Source: Selaginella moellendorffii
Lineage: Eukaryota > Streptophyta > Lycopodiopsida > Selaginellales > Selaginellaceae
Assembly (NCBI RefSeq): GCF_000143415.4
Contig: NW_003314261.1
Span: 3,014,366 to 3,078,365 of the forward strand
Direction of reading: 5' to 3'
DNA: 64,000 nt
The stretch's first letter is position 1. Each line of letters starts with the position of its first letter. The notes under the pieces were generated by a model. It had not been told where the DNA came from, did no database searches, and was given only the letters and a program-made list of their open reading frames with translations. A program made the position numbers and the translations under genes. Shown here piece after piece: positions 1 to 8,555 of this stretch.

Positions 1-1191
1 AAGAACGTCCCTTTGACCCTCCCAATCTCTTGGGACTCGTAAGATGGAGTGAGAGTGAGGCGATTGTTAAACACAGCTCCATATCCGGCGGTAAAGTTGG
101 GATTCAAGCTTGTGCTTCCCAGGATCGCCCGCTCGCTCTGGATCTGGCTCGAGTTGGCTGGGCTCCTGATAATGTGGCTGTAGAACACAAAGTTCTTTGG
201 AAGCCCGCAGCAGCAGTCGAGAAGCTTGAAAGTTTTGGTTGTTAAAAATCATATGAGTAAGTGATATAGAAAACTTACTGATATGGGAGGAAGATCAAGC
301 GATGAGATTGCGAGTACCAAAGTCATGATCAGCAAACTTGTGAAATGTGCAACATGCTTGTCAGCCATCTCTGGACGACGCACAGATTAACGAGTGATTT
401 GGGGGCGAAGTTATGCGACTAATTGGAGCGGGGGTCCGCAAAGTCAACGAGATGGATCGTGATTTTCGCTGCCGAGTTGCCAAAGTCAAAGATACCCGCG
501 GGCTGGTGGAACGAACATAAGGATGGTAAGGGTTCTTGGGGTTGGTTTCTAGCGTATAATGTAATTCATGATAAGATTTTATCTCGATTGAATGTATGGC
601 TTTCGACGTCTGTCAATGTTGAGGCTGATGGGCAGAAAAATATAAGTCTTTTGGCTCTTTTGAGACAAGCACGGGCGTGTCGCCTTGATTAAATCCAAGC
701 ACACGTAGATTTTTGCGATTGGCAGCGAGCGTGTCAAGCATCTCTTTGAGACTTTGACATATTTGTTCGTTTCACGGCTCTCTCCCAAATTCCGGAAGAG
801 CGGGAAGAACAATCGAGACAATGCGCGAGGAAAATCTCAGAAAACCGCCACGAAGCAGTTTCCAGATTATAACTTGTCACCAAGCGCGGTGGAATATCCC
901 GCCACGTTGCGGGGGAATAGGCCTGGCTATGGCGAGCTATGCCCCTGTTCATCATGACTGGAGTAAAACCACGTCCGGCGATCATACCAAAGAAAAACGA
1001 GCATCTTTTAAATCAATGTGATGGATTCGAAGCAGAGGAGAGGGAATTAGGGCTCCATTTTTTTGCCGACGCTTCTTCTTCGCCTTCCTCCTCTTTCGCC
1101 TCTCGCGATCGCCATGCGCAGCTCGCCGATCGCTCAATCGATCCAAGAAATCCGGTTTCTTGGCCGCCTCGCCGCGAGGTAGCACCAGATT
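1..1191. other. Intergenic / 5' flank of GT47 gene
   Basis: No coding region I can support. Only short frames opening with non-ATG codons are present and none resembles a known family. The last roughly 170 bases are pyrimidine-rich and probably include the 5' UTR of the glycosyltransferase gene that starts at 1192. Confidence 0.5.
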
Positions 1192-3970
1192 ATGGATTTT
1201 TGGGACAAGCAGCGGCAAAAGATCCAGCTCCGGAGGGCATCGCTGGCGGCGATCGCGCTCCTCGCCTGCATTGTCTTCGTCTACCAGAGCTTCCAGGAGC
1301 CAAGCGATTCCTCCTCCTCTTCTTCTTGGTTTTCTTTTCACAGCCCCGGAAGAACGAGGCACGAGGCCGCGTCGGCCATTTCCGGCAACGATTCCACGCG
1401 ATCCAAGCCCGCCATCGAGCTCGTGTCCCAGGCCACTTCCAGCTCGATTCCACCGCCACAATTACTTCCTGGCAGCCCACCGCCGGTTCCTTCGCAAGAA
1501 CTAGGACAAGGAGGCGGCGACGAGCTTCCTCTTCTTCCTCCATCGATTGCTCCCTCGCCGACGCAAGAAATTTCTCTTCCGAAGAAGAATTTGACACAGG
1601 AAAGATCGGATTTCAATGCTTCTGCTCTTGCCAATTTGGATCGCAAAGTCGTCAGGAAACGCGAGGTCGGTGGATTTCCTCTTTTTTTTTTCCTTCCTTC
1701 GTGTGCGTTCTTCCGCTGCATGGATTCATGCTCCAAACTCGTTGGATTTTTTTCTTTCGAAGTTTTCGATTTTGTCGAGGTTCGAGTAATTACTAATCTC
1801 TGGCTGGATCTCGAATTGGATCTCTTGGGGTCGAATCGCATTGCGTCTCGTGGTTCGCTTCTCACTCCCGAATTTAACTCTTTGGTTTCTGTCATGTAGA
1901 TACCGCAATGGCGTGTGATTCTGGAACAGGATCTTCGTCGTGCGAAGCAAGAGATCAAGGTCGCAGGGCCACGGAACACGCAGCTGGATCCACAAGCCAC
2001 CCGATCCATCTACCTCAATGCCTACAAGTTCCACAAGTACGTTCATTCTTTCTTGGTCTTCGTGCAAATTTTTTCGTGCCTGTTTTCGAGAGTGACACTG
2101 TGACAGTCACTGGAAGAACCAGAGTTTGAGTTAGTGTGTAAGTTGGCCAGTTCGTTCCACCACAGTTTGCATGGATGATACATTGTCTCCGCAAGTTGCC
2201 TGGAATGCTTTCTTTGTGGTTTTTGGTTTTCCTGGAGTTTTTTTCTCTTCCAGTACGTAGAGTTTGTTGAGCTGTTATGCTTGCCCTGTCCCGTTCGCTC
2301 GCTCGTGCCATTGTTTTATTCTCTTAATTCTCGTACGAGTTTCCAGTGTAACTTCTTCGTTGTTTAAGCTCTTGCTTAATGAGTTTTCCTTACTTCTTTG
2401 CGAATTCGTGGCAGCGACTGACTTGGTTCGTCTGTTTCAATCGCAGGAGCTACGAACTCATGGAGAGATTGTTCAAAGTGTACGTATACAAGGAAGGGGA
2501 GCCTCGGCTCGTCCACAAGGGACCTTTGACGGGGATTTACTCCTCCGAGGGGCGATTCATTCACGAGATGAACCAAAACAGCCGCTTTGTCACGCACGAT
2601 CCGCAAGAGGCCCACATGTTTTTTCTTCCGTATAGCGTTGCTCACATGGTTCTCGACCTCTACGTTCCAGGCTCGCACACCATGCTGCCGCTCGCCACTT
2701 TCATCAAGGACTACGTCAATCTCATCGCCAGCAAGCACCCGTTTTGGAACCTGACCCGTGGCTCCGATCACTTCTTCACCTCCTGCCATGACTGGGTACG
2801 CAGTTTTCTATTTCTTAGGAAAAAAACTGAGATGGTGCATCTTTGGTGGGGCTTGCAGTCTTATCGTCTAGCTAGCACTTAATGAGAATGGTTCGTTTTT
2901 GCATTTAGTGGTCTGTCTGTCTTTCATTTGTTTAAGCATAAAGTCTCTCCTCCATGATTTTTTTTATTCCTGTTCATGTGGAGAATATCATGCTAGCACT
3001 TCTTTGGGTATGATTGTCGGATTAAACTACTTGCATTCTCTTTTTTGTTCTTGGGCTAAAGTTTGTACCCAACACGGTTTGTTCTCCTTTCCACGGGAAC
3101 TTTCCTGTGCTACATGAAAATCTCATGCTTTGTACCCGCGGAAAGTGTGGTGGAATTCCAGCTTACCCGAATGAGTGGAAGTGTCACATAATTTCTGTGC
3201 TTTTTGATTGTGCCGAACACTTGTCTGATTGAAGTCTTAGTACTATTTCTGACCTGTGCTCCTTTCAGGGCCCCGCAACAGCCCGAGACCACCCGGAGCT
3301 CCGCAAAAACTCCGTCAAAGTGGTGTGCAACTCGGACCTCACGGAGGAGTTCGTGCCGGACAAGGACGCGTCGCTGCCCGAGACGTATCTCCATGCGGTA
3401 AAGCTTCCGACCAAGCTCGGCGGCCCGGGGCCGAGCAAACGGCCCATCCTGGCCTTCTTCGCGGGTCAGATGCACGGGAGAGTCCGGCCGGCACTGATCA
3501 AGCACTGGAAGGACCGAGGAGACCCCGACATGAGAATCTACGAGGTGCTCCCACCCGAGGTGGCGCGGCGGACGAGCTACGTCCAGCACATGAAGAGCAG
3601 CAAGTTTTGCATCTGCGCCATGGGATTCGAGGTGAACAGCCCCAGGATCGTGGAGTCGATATACTACGACTGCGTGCCGGTGCTGATCGCCGACAACTTC
3701 GTGCTGCCATTCAGCGACGTTCTCAACTGGGGATCCTTCTCGCTCACGGTGAGCGAGAAGGACGTTCCCCGGCTCAAGGAACTGCTGCTGGCGGTGTCCG
3801 AGGATCGGTACCGAAAGATGCAGAGCCGGCTCAAGAAGGTGAGGAAGCATTTCTTGTGGCACGACAGCGCGGAGAGGTTTGATATGTTTCATATGATCTT
3901 GCACTCGGTTTGGACGAGGAGGCTGCAGCAGATGGATGCGATTATCGGTCATGAGACGTCCATGGTTTGA
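1192..3970 (+). CDS. GT47 exostosin-family glycosyltransferase
   Basis: Four coding exons: 1192-1665, 1900-2036, 2447-2795, 3269-3970 (1662 nt, 553 aa), all with GT/AG borders and consistent phase. The N-terminus is that of a Golgi type II membrane protein: a short basic cytosolic tail, one hydrophobic segment at about residues 15-31, then a Ser/Pro-rich stem. The exostosin (GT47) domain starts near residue 190 with FKVYVYKEGEPRLVH and continues through IYSSEGRFIHEM, DPQEAHMFFLPYSV, FFTSCHDWGPAT and, near the C-terminus, the nucleotide-sugar region GFEVNSPRIVESIYYDCVPV. This is the plant At3g07620/At5g03795-like subgroup. GT47 enzymes build pectins, xyloglucan side chains or xylan in the Golgi; the donor and acceptor of this one cannot be told from sequence. 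A truncated copy lies at about 5475-6550. Confidence 0.93.
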
Positions 3971-4029
3971 GATGTGATAGAACAATGGTTTTGGAAGAGA
4001 ATCTACCTTGTGTGAATACTTCTTTCACG

Positions 4030-4035
4030 AATAAA
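4030..4035 (+). terminator. Poly(A) signal AATAAA, GT47 gene
   Basis: Canonical AATAAA 60 nt downstream of the glycosyltransferase stop codon and before the next gene start at 4125; likely the cleavage/polyadenylation signal. Confidence 0.6.
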
Positions 4036-4109
4036 ATTCATTTCATGGTATATACCTACCATGAGCAAGTTAAGATATAATCTAACACATATAATCTATA
4101 TTTGTAAAC

Positions 4110-4118
4110 TTAGGGTTT
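4110..4118 (+). promoter_or_regulatory. Telobox (TTAGGGTTT) before unknown gene
   Basis: TTAGGGTTT lies 6 nt upstream of the ATG at 4125. Telo-box motifs are common near start sites of plant housekeeping genes and are bound by telomere-repeat-binding and Myb-like factors. Similar motifs sit at the starts of several other genes here. Confidence 0.5.
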
Positions 4119-4124
4119 GGCAAG

Positions 4125-5261
4125 ATGCGTGGTGAGCAAGTCTTGTGGGTGGTGGTCGAAAACGTGGAGTTGGATCATCTCTGCGTTGGGCTTGGCCACC
4201 TTCACCAGGAATGTCCAGAACTCTTTGCAGATGAGCTGATTGATTTGATTATTGACAAAGCACCACTGTTAAAGGTATCAGTTTTCCACATGCTCATTGG
4301 GAAAAGGCGCAGTAACACTGTGGTCCGAAGGTTTCTTGATGCCGAGTTTGCAAACGATGCTCTGAACTCACTTGACCAGGCGTGTGATCAGGAGACTTTC
4401 ACAAGAGTACTTGCATATCCTTTTGAGAGGAGGCCCCCTCTCAACGGCAAGCTTTTGGATGCCATCGACACAATGAAGGGTTTGGGCTACAAACGCGAGA
4501 TTTGTGTGTTTGAAAATGCTATTCTTTTCTCACCTAACGAGAGGCTCTTTTGTGAAATGGTTAAGGAACATCCAAATGAGGCTGCAGAACCAGATGTGTA
4601 CCAAAAAACGTTTGACAAGGGGAATATGGAGCTTAAACATTTTGTTGGTTTAGAGGCAAAAGCCAAGGGTGTCAAGCTGAGTATTGAATCGTTCTTCAAA
4701 GGAATACCTGAAAGTGATGTGAACAGGGGTCTCGCTTTACTGCTTGAGATTTCTGCCTCTCCAGCACAAGCTTATCAGATTGGGCTGAATAGTATAAGCT
4801 CGCCCCATATCTTTGTATCTATTTTGAAAAAGGCTGTAGAGGCAAAAGTGACGGTGAATCCAACTTCAAAGCTTATTCACATGCTTGGACAGGTGAAAAA
4901 TGACCTGGGAGATACGTTTGTAGCAGATGCCATAAAGAGAGACCTTCTCAAATTGGATGATAAAGAACTAGCAGGCTGTTTTCGAACACCTTCATACTCT
5001 TCTGCTAACTGGGCGATTAACCAGGAGAATGCTAGACTACTTTTTAAGTTGGCAACCACAAACAGTTGCCAGCCATTCCCTCTACTCCTGAAGGAGATGC
5101 TACGAACAAGCTTTCACGCAGATTCGGTGTGGCTCTGCTATGTGGCATTTCGCAACTTGATGAATCCTGATGCAGATACATGTCGCGAAATGGCTGGAAA
5201 ACTCGATGAATATGGTATGACTACCGAAGCTAGTTATTTGCTGGACTATTATTTCCCGTAA
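4125..5261 (+). CDS. Intronless gene, unknown function (378 aa)
   Basis: A single open frame from ATG 4125 to TAA 5261. I do not recognise a domain. The protein looks soluble and mostly helical, with leucine-rich helix-turn-helix-like stretches, no signal peptide, no membrane segment and few low-complexity parts. The C-terminal half, about residues 185-378, reads like an alpha-solenoid, but no PPR, TPR or HEAT consensus is clear. It starts only 155 bp after the GT47 stop. A decayed partial copy covering roughly residues 53-148 lies at 8268-8516, so this gene was inside a duplicated block and this copy kept its frame. That long intact frame next to a broken paralogue argues it is a real gene. 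It could be a retrogene, since its neighbours have introns. Confidence 0.7.
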   Translation: MRGEQVLWVVVENVELDHLCVGLGHLHQECPELFADELIDLIIDKAPLLKVSVFHMLIGKRRSNTVVRRFLDAEFANDALNSLDQACDQETFTRVLAYPFERRPPLNGKLLDAIDTMKGLGYKREICVFENAILFSPNERLFCEMVKEHPNEAAEPDVYQKTFDKGNMELKHFVGLEAKAKGVKLSIESFFKGIPESDVNRGLALLLEISASPAQAYQIGLNSISSPHIFVSILKKAVEAKVTVNPTSKLIHMLGQVKNDLGDTFVADAIKRDLLKLDDKELAGCFRTPSYSSANWAINQENARLLFKLATTNSCQPFPLLLKEMLRTSFHADSVWLCYVAFRNLMNPDADTCREMAGKLDEYGMTTEASYLLDYYFP

Positions 5262-5336
5262 ATTCGTTCAATAATGTTAATATATTTTTTAAGATGTTTA
5301 TTTTCTAGTTGATCCTGGGGTTTATGAATGTTGGTT

Positions 5337-5474
5337 GGGCTTCCTAGGAAATGGTGGAAATATGGTGGGCTGTCCACCAGCATCGCGCTGCTTGCGCCCA
5401 TCCATCGGCAAGGCTAGAGAATTTAGACTCCGATTTCGGCCGGGGGCTTCGATATACGGTGGAGGATGGATTCG
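5337..5474 (+). pseudogene. Truncated copy of PPR gene 5' end
   Basis: This stretch matches the 5' end of the PPR gene (about 8589-8785) over the shared GGGCTTCCTAGG, GGCTGTCCACCAGCATCGCG and GACTCCGATTTCG segments, with small deletions. It stops abruptly and is joined to a copy of the GT47 gene at about 5474. It has no PPR repeats and cannot encode a PPR protein. Confidence 0.8.
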
Positions 5475-6550
5475 ATTGATCGACCTCGCATTCCAGAAGT
5501 ATGTTCATTCTTTCTTCTTTTCGTGCCTATTTTTCGTGCCTGTACGTAGAGTTTGTTCAGCTGTTCTGTCCCGTTCGCTCTCGCCCGTGCCATTGTTTTA
5601 TTCTCTAATGGTCCTACGAGTTTCCTTGTAACAAAGTGTACGTATACGAGGAAGGGGATCCTCGGCTCGTCCACAAGGGACCTTTGACGGGGATTTACTC
5701 CTCCGAGGGGCGGTTCATTCACGAGATGAACCAAAACGGCACGATCCGAAGAGGCCCACATTCCATATAGCGTTGCTCCAGGCTCGCACAGCATGCTTCC
5801 ACTCATCACTTTCATCAAGGACTACGTCAATCTCATCGCCAGCAAGAACCCGCTTTGGAACCTGACCCGTGGCTCCGATCACTTCTTCGTCTCCTGCGAT
5901 GACTGGGTAACGCAGTTTTCTATTTCTTAGAAAAAAAAAACTGAGCTGGTGCGTGCATTTTTGGTGGGGCTTGCAATCTTATTGTCTAGCTAGTACTTGA
6001 TTTACATTACATTGCAGGCTGTTTATAAAGGACACGTAGGGCATCCGAACTGGTTATTTAGAAGCAGTATTTGTGTAGATTCATGTCCGGCAGATGAAAC
6101 TGGAAACATATCTGGCATATGTGTAAGTGAATTGAGCAGCGTAGTCTTGACCATTGCTGCTTTTATGGCCAGGATTCAGTGTTTCTTGGGCCCAGTTGAT
6201 ATCTTGTATCCGAGACTCTGTGTAGGCAAAGGAAGCCTCAAGTGCACTGTGTAGTGTTGAGTATGGTGGTTAAGTGCAATGGGTTCACTTCTTGGCAGTA
6301 GAGAGAGGTAGTACTTCGTCAAGAATGGTTCGTTTGAGCATTTAGTGGTCTGTCTCATTTGTTTGAGCATTTAGTGTCTCTATAATTTTGACCTTCCTGT
6401 TCATTTGGAGAGAATATCATGCTAGCACTTCTTTGGGTATGACTGTTGGACTAAACTACTTGCATTCTCTTCGACACTTCCACTCATTCGGATAAGCTGG
6501 AATTCCACCCCTTTCCGCAGGTGCAAAGCATGAGGTCCCATAATTTTGAT
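5475..6550 (+). pseudogene. Truncated GT47 pseudogene
   Basis: Copy of the GT47 gene at 1192-3970 covering the end of exon 2, intron 2 (shortened), exon 3 and much of intron 3. Exon 3 sequence is recognisable from about 5634 (VYVYEEGDPRLVHKGPLTG) to the splice donor after CDDW near 5906. The N-terminal exons and exon 4 are absent. Deletions around 5737-5765 shift the frame after NQNG, and about 300 bp of unrelated sequence (roughly 6000-6300) interrupts the intron. A 60-bp piece at 6473-6532 is inverted relative to the parent. It lacks both the membrane anchor and the C-terminal catalytic half, so it is non-functional. Confidence 0.9.
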
Positions 6551-6928
6551 TGTGCGTTGGTCCCCGAGCAACAAAGTCTTCGTCTACTATTTTGTTTTCG
6601 ATATTCTCAGTTTTTGATTTGAGTTTCTTGTTCATGAACTAGAACAGTGTAAGGAGATAGTCTTGATGTTGCGGAAAGCACTCCTTGCAAAGTGCATGTG
6701 TCCATGGGAGCATATGCCAAAGGTTTATCAATGGATGGGGCTTCCGGGCATTTAGCAGGGGTAGGGGACAGCGACAGCAGAGAAGAGGAAGGCGGACGAG
6801 CTGGAGCTTCTGGAAGCTGTAAGAGTGGTGCCTGAGATTGCGTACGCTGGATCTGTGCTTTGGATTGGCTTGAGTGCTCAAAAGCTGCCCAAATTGGAGT
6901 ACTAATAATAACTTCGGGTTTTAGTGTT
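6551..6928. other. Debris between GT47 pseudogene and repeat
   Basis: No supported gene. This is probably decayed transposon or intergenic sequence between the pseudogene and the first copy of a 270-bp direct repeat. Confidence 0.4.
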
Positions 6929-7204
6929 AGAACTGAGGGAATATTCCATTTGCCGCCACGTCAGTATTAGGGTCCCATTCCAAGTGCTTGAAAAACAGTC
7001 GATCATCGTCTGTAAGGAAGTGAAGAAGAAGAATAAAGGATGCCTCGACTAAAAGTTCCTTGGTGAAGCAGTGCTCTAGATCGTGTGAACGAGCGGCTTT
7101 GAATACAGAGGGAAGCAAGAGAGTGTCATCAAGCCACCATGAGCATTCTGTGTCCTCACTGTGGGTAACGGGTTTACCTTAGAGCAAACACCTGGGGTGT
7201 TTTT
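6929..7204. repeat. Direct repeat copy 1 flanking gypsy fragment
   Basis: About 275 bp, clearly homologous to 7987-8267 along nearly its whole length, from AGAACTGAGGGAATATTCC to a shared ...CAAACACCT...TGTTTT end. The two copies flank a Ty3/gypsy integrase fragment. A TG...CA unit can be drawn inside (TGAGGG...CAAACA), so these may be LTR remnants, but the homology runs a few bases past that unit on both sides, which fits a segmental duplication equally well. Confidence 0.65.
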
Positions 7205-7986
7205 ACTGGTGCATTGCCAGGAAGACATTGCTGCCAAGGTTGCGACTTTCCTTTAGAAGAACATCATCACGAGATTTGGCTGCCCTTTGGAGCTGGTAAG
7301 CTATAGAGGTACTCACTTTATCAATCAAGTGATTGCGACCTTGGTGGAGAAGTATGGCAGCGCTCATTGTAAGTCCACTCCCTATCACCCTCGTGCTAAT
7401 GGACAGCGCACAAATAAGATACTGTGCGACATTATCACAAAGCTTGCCAGTGCTTCTCGCACTGATTGGGATCAACGCTTGTTGGATGCTCTCTACCGCG
7501 TTGCTTACAAGGTCACCACCAAAGCTTCACTGTTCCAGCTTGTTTATGGACAAGAAGGCATCCTACCACTCGAGCTTGAGATTCCATCTCTCCGTATGGC
7601 TGTCAAGCACAACTTGGACTGGGACAACACTCTTCAAGCTCGACTGGACACTTCTCCAACTCGACGAGTGTCAACTTCTCGCCTTCCAAGCTCGCGAAGC
7701 ACTTCAGAAGTGCCACAAAGTCTGGTACGATCGTCATTTGCGTGCTAAGAATTTTTCTGCTGGTGATCAGGTTCTACTATATGATAGCAAGCACTGGAAA
7801 AAGCCTGGGAAACTCCGTATTCGCTGACTTGGCCACATCGTTGAAGTTTTTACCAATGGCTCGGTCCAGCTTGAAGATCTTAGCAGGAACTTGTTACCAA
7901 CTCGTGTTAATGGGGCTCGCCTGTGCAAGTCCCATGAGCGAGATGAAGCTGCTGTGGAGCTGTGTGCTCCAGGACGGAGCTCAATA
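7205..7986 (+). mobile_element. Ty3/gypsy integrase remnant
   Basis: Degraded 3' end of a gypsy-class pol gene. Readable pieces include the integrase core FGCPLELVSYRGTHFIN (one expected catalytic Asp replaced by Tyr), the STPYHPRANGQ motif ahead of the third acidic residue region, and a C-terminal domain around KNFSAGDQVLLYDSKHWKKPGKLR. At least two frameshifts and an in-frame stop break it. No reverse transcriptase, RNase H or gag sequence is present. It is a dead fragment between two direct repeats. Confidence 0.85.
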
Positions 7987-8267
7987 AGAACTGAGGGAAT
8001 ATTCCATTTGCCACCACATCAATATTAAGGTCACGACCATTGGGGAGGGGAAGTCCACAAGGGAAAAAACAGTCGATCATCGTATGTAAGGAAGTGAAAA
8101 AGAAGAATAAAGGATGCTTCGATGAAGAATTCCTTGGCGAAGCAGTGCTCTAGATCGTGTGAACGAGCGGCTTCGAGTACGGAGGGAAGCAAGAGAGCGT
8201 CATAAGCATTCCGTGTCCTCACTATGGGCAATGGGTTTACCTTAGAACAAACACCTAGACATGTTTT
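7987..8267. repeat. Direct repeat copy 2 flanking gypsy fragment
   Basis: Second copy of the repeat at 6929-7204, starting directly after the integrase frame stop. Differences include a short insertion near 8028-8062 and several substitutions. It ends where the decayed copy of the unknown gene begins. Confidence 0.65.
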
Positions 8268-8516
8268 CCACAAGCTTATTGGGAAAAGGAGCAATAACAG
8301 CATGGTTCGAAGGTTTATTGATGCTGGCTTTGCGCTCTAGACTTGCTATGATCAAGAGACTTTCACCAGAGTACTTGCTCATCCGTTTGAGAGGGCACTG
8401 ATTCAAGCTTTTGGAAGCCATGGACACAAGGGCTACAAATGTGAGATTTGTGTGTTTCAGAATGTTCTTTGTCTGTCACCCAACGAGAGGCATTTTCGTG
8501 AAATGGTTAAGGTAAA
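8268..8516 (+). pseudogene. Decayed partial copy of unknown gene at 4125
   Basis: Homologous to 4283-4568. Matching pieces include LIGKR, VRRFIDAGFA, DQETFTRVLAHPFER and SPNERHFREMVK. It has an in-frame TAG after GFAL, several short deletions, and ends after the MVK codons. It abuts the 5' end of the PPR gene, the same relative order as the fragment pair at 4125-5474. Confidence 0.88.
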
Positions 8517-8528
8517 CTTATCGTGGGG

Positions 8529-8539
8529 TTTAGGGTTTA
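8529..8539 (+). promoter_or_regulatory. Telobox (TTTAGGGTTTA) before PPR gene
   Basis: One and a half plant telomere-like repeat units 17 nt upstream of the ATG at 8556, probably in the short 5' UTR or core promoter. Confidence 0.5.
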
Positions 8540-8555
8540 TCCATTACGATGGGGA

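Noticed and set aside
939-1796. 285-codon plus-strand ORF overlapping GT47 exon 1
   Set aside because: Out of frame with the conserved glycosyltransferase and runs through its intron.
3110-3985. 291-codon minus-strand ORF opposite GT47 exon 4
   Set aside because: Shadow of the last exostosin exon; its protein has no family features.
6000-6300. Frame with GHPNWLFRSSICVDSCPADETGN inside the GT47 pseudogene intron
   Set aside because: Resembles a fragment of some membrane transporter only vaguely; short and without neighbours in frame. Kept as inserted sequence of unknown origin.
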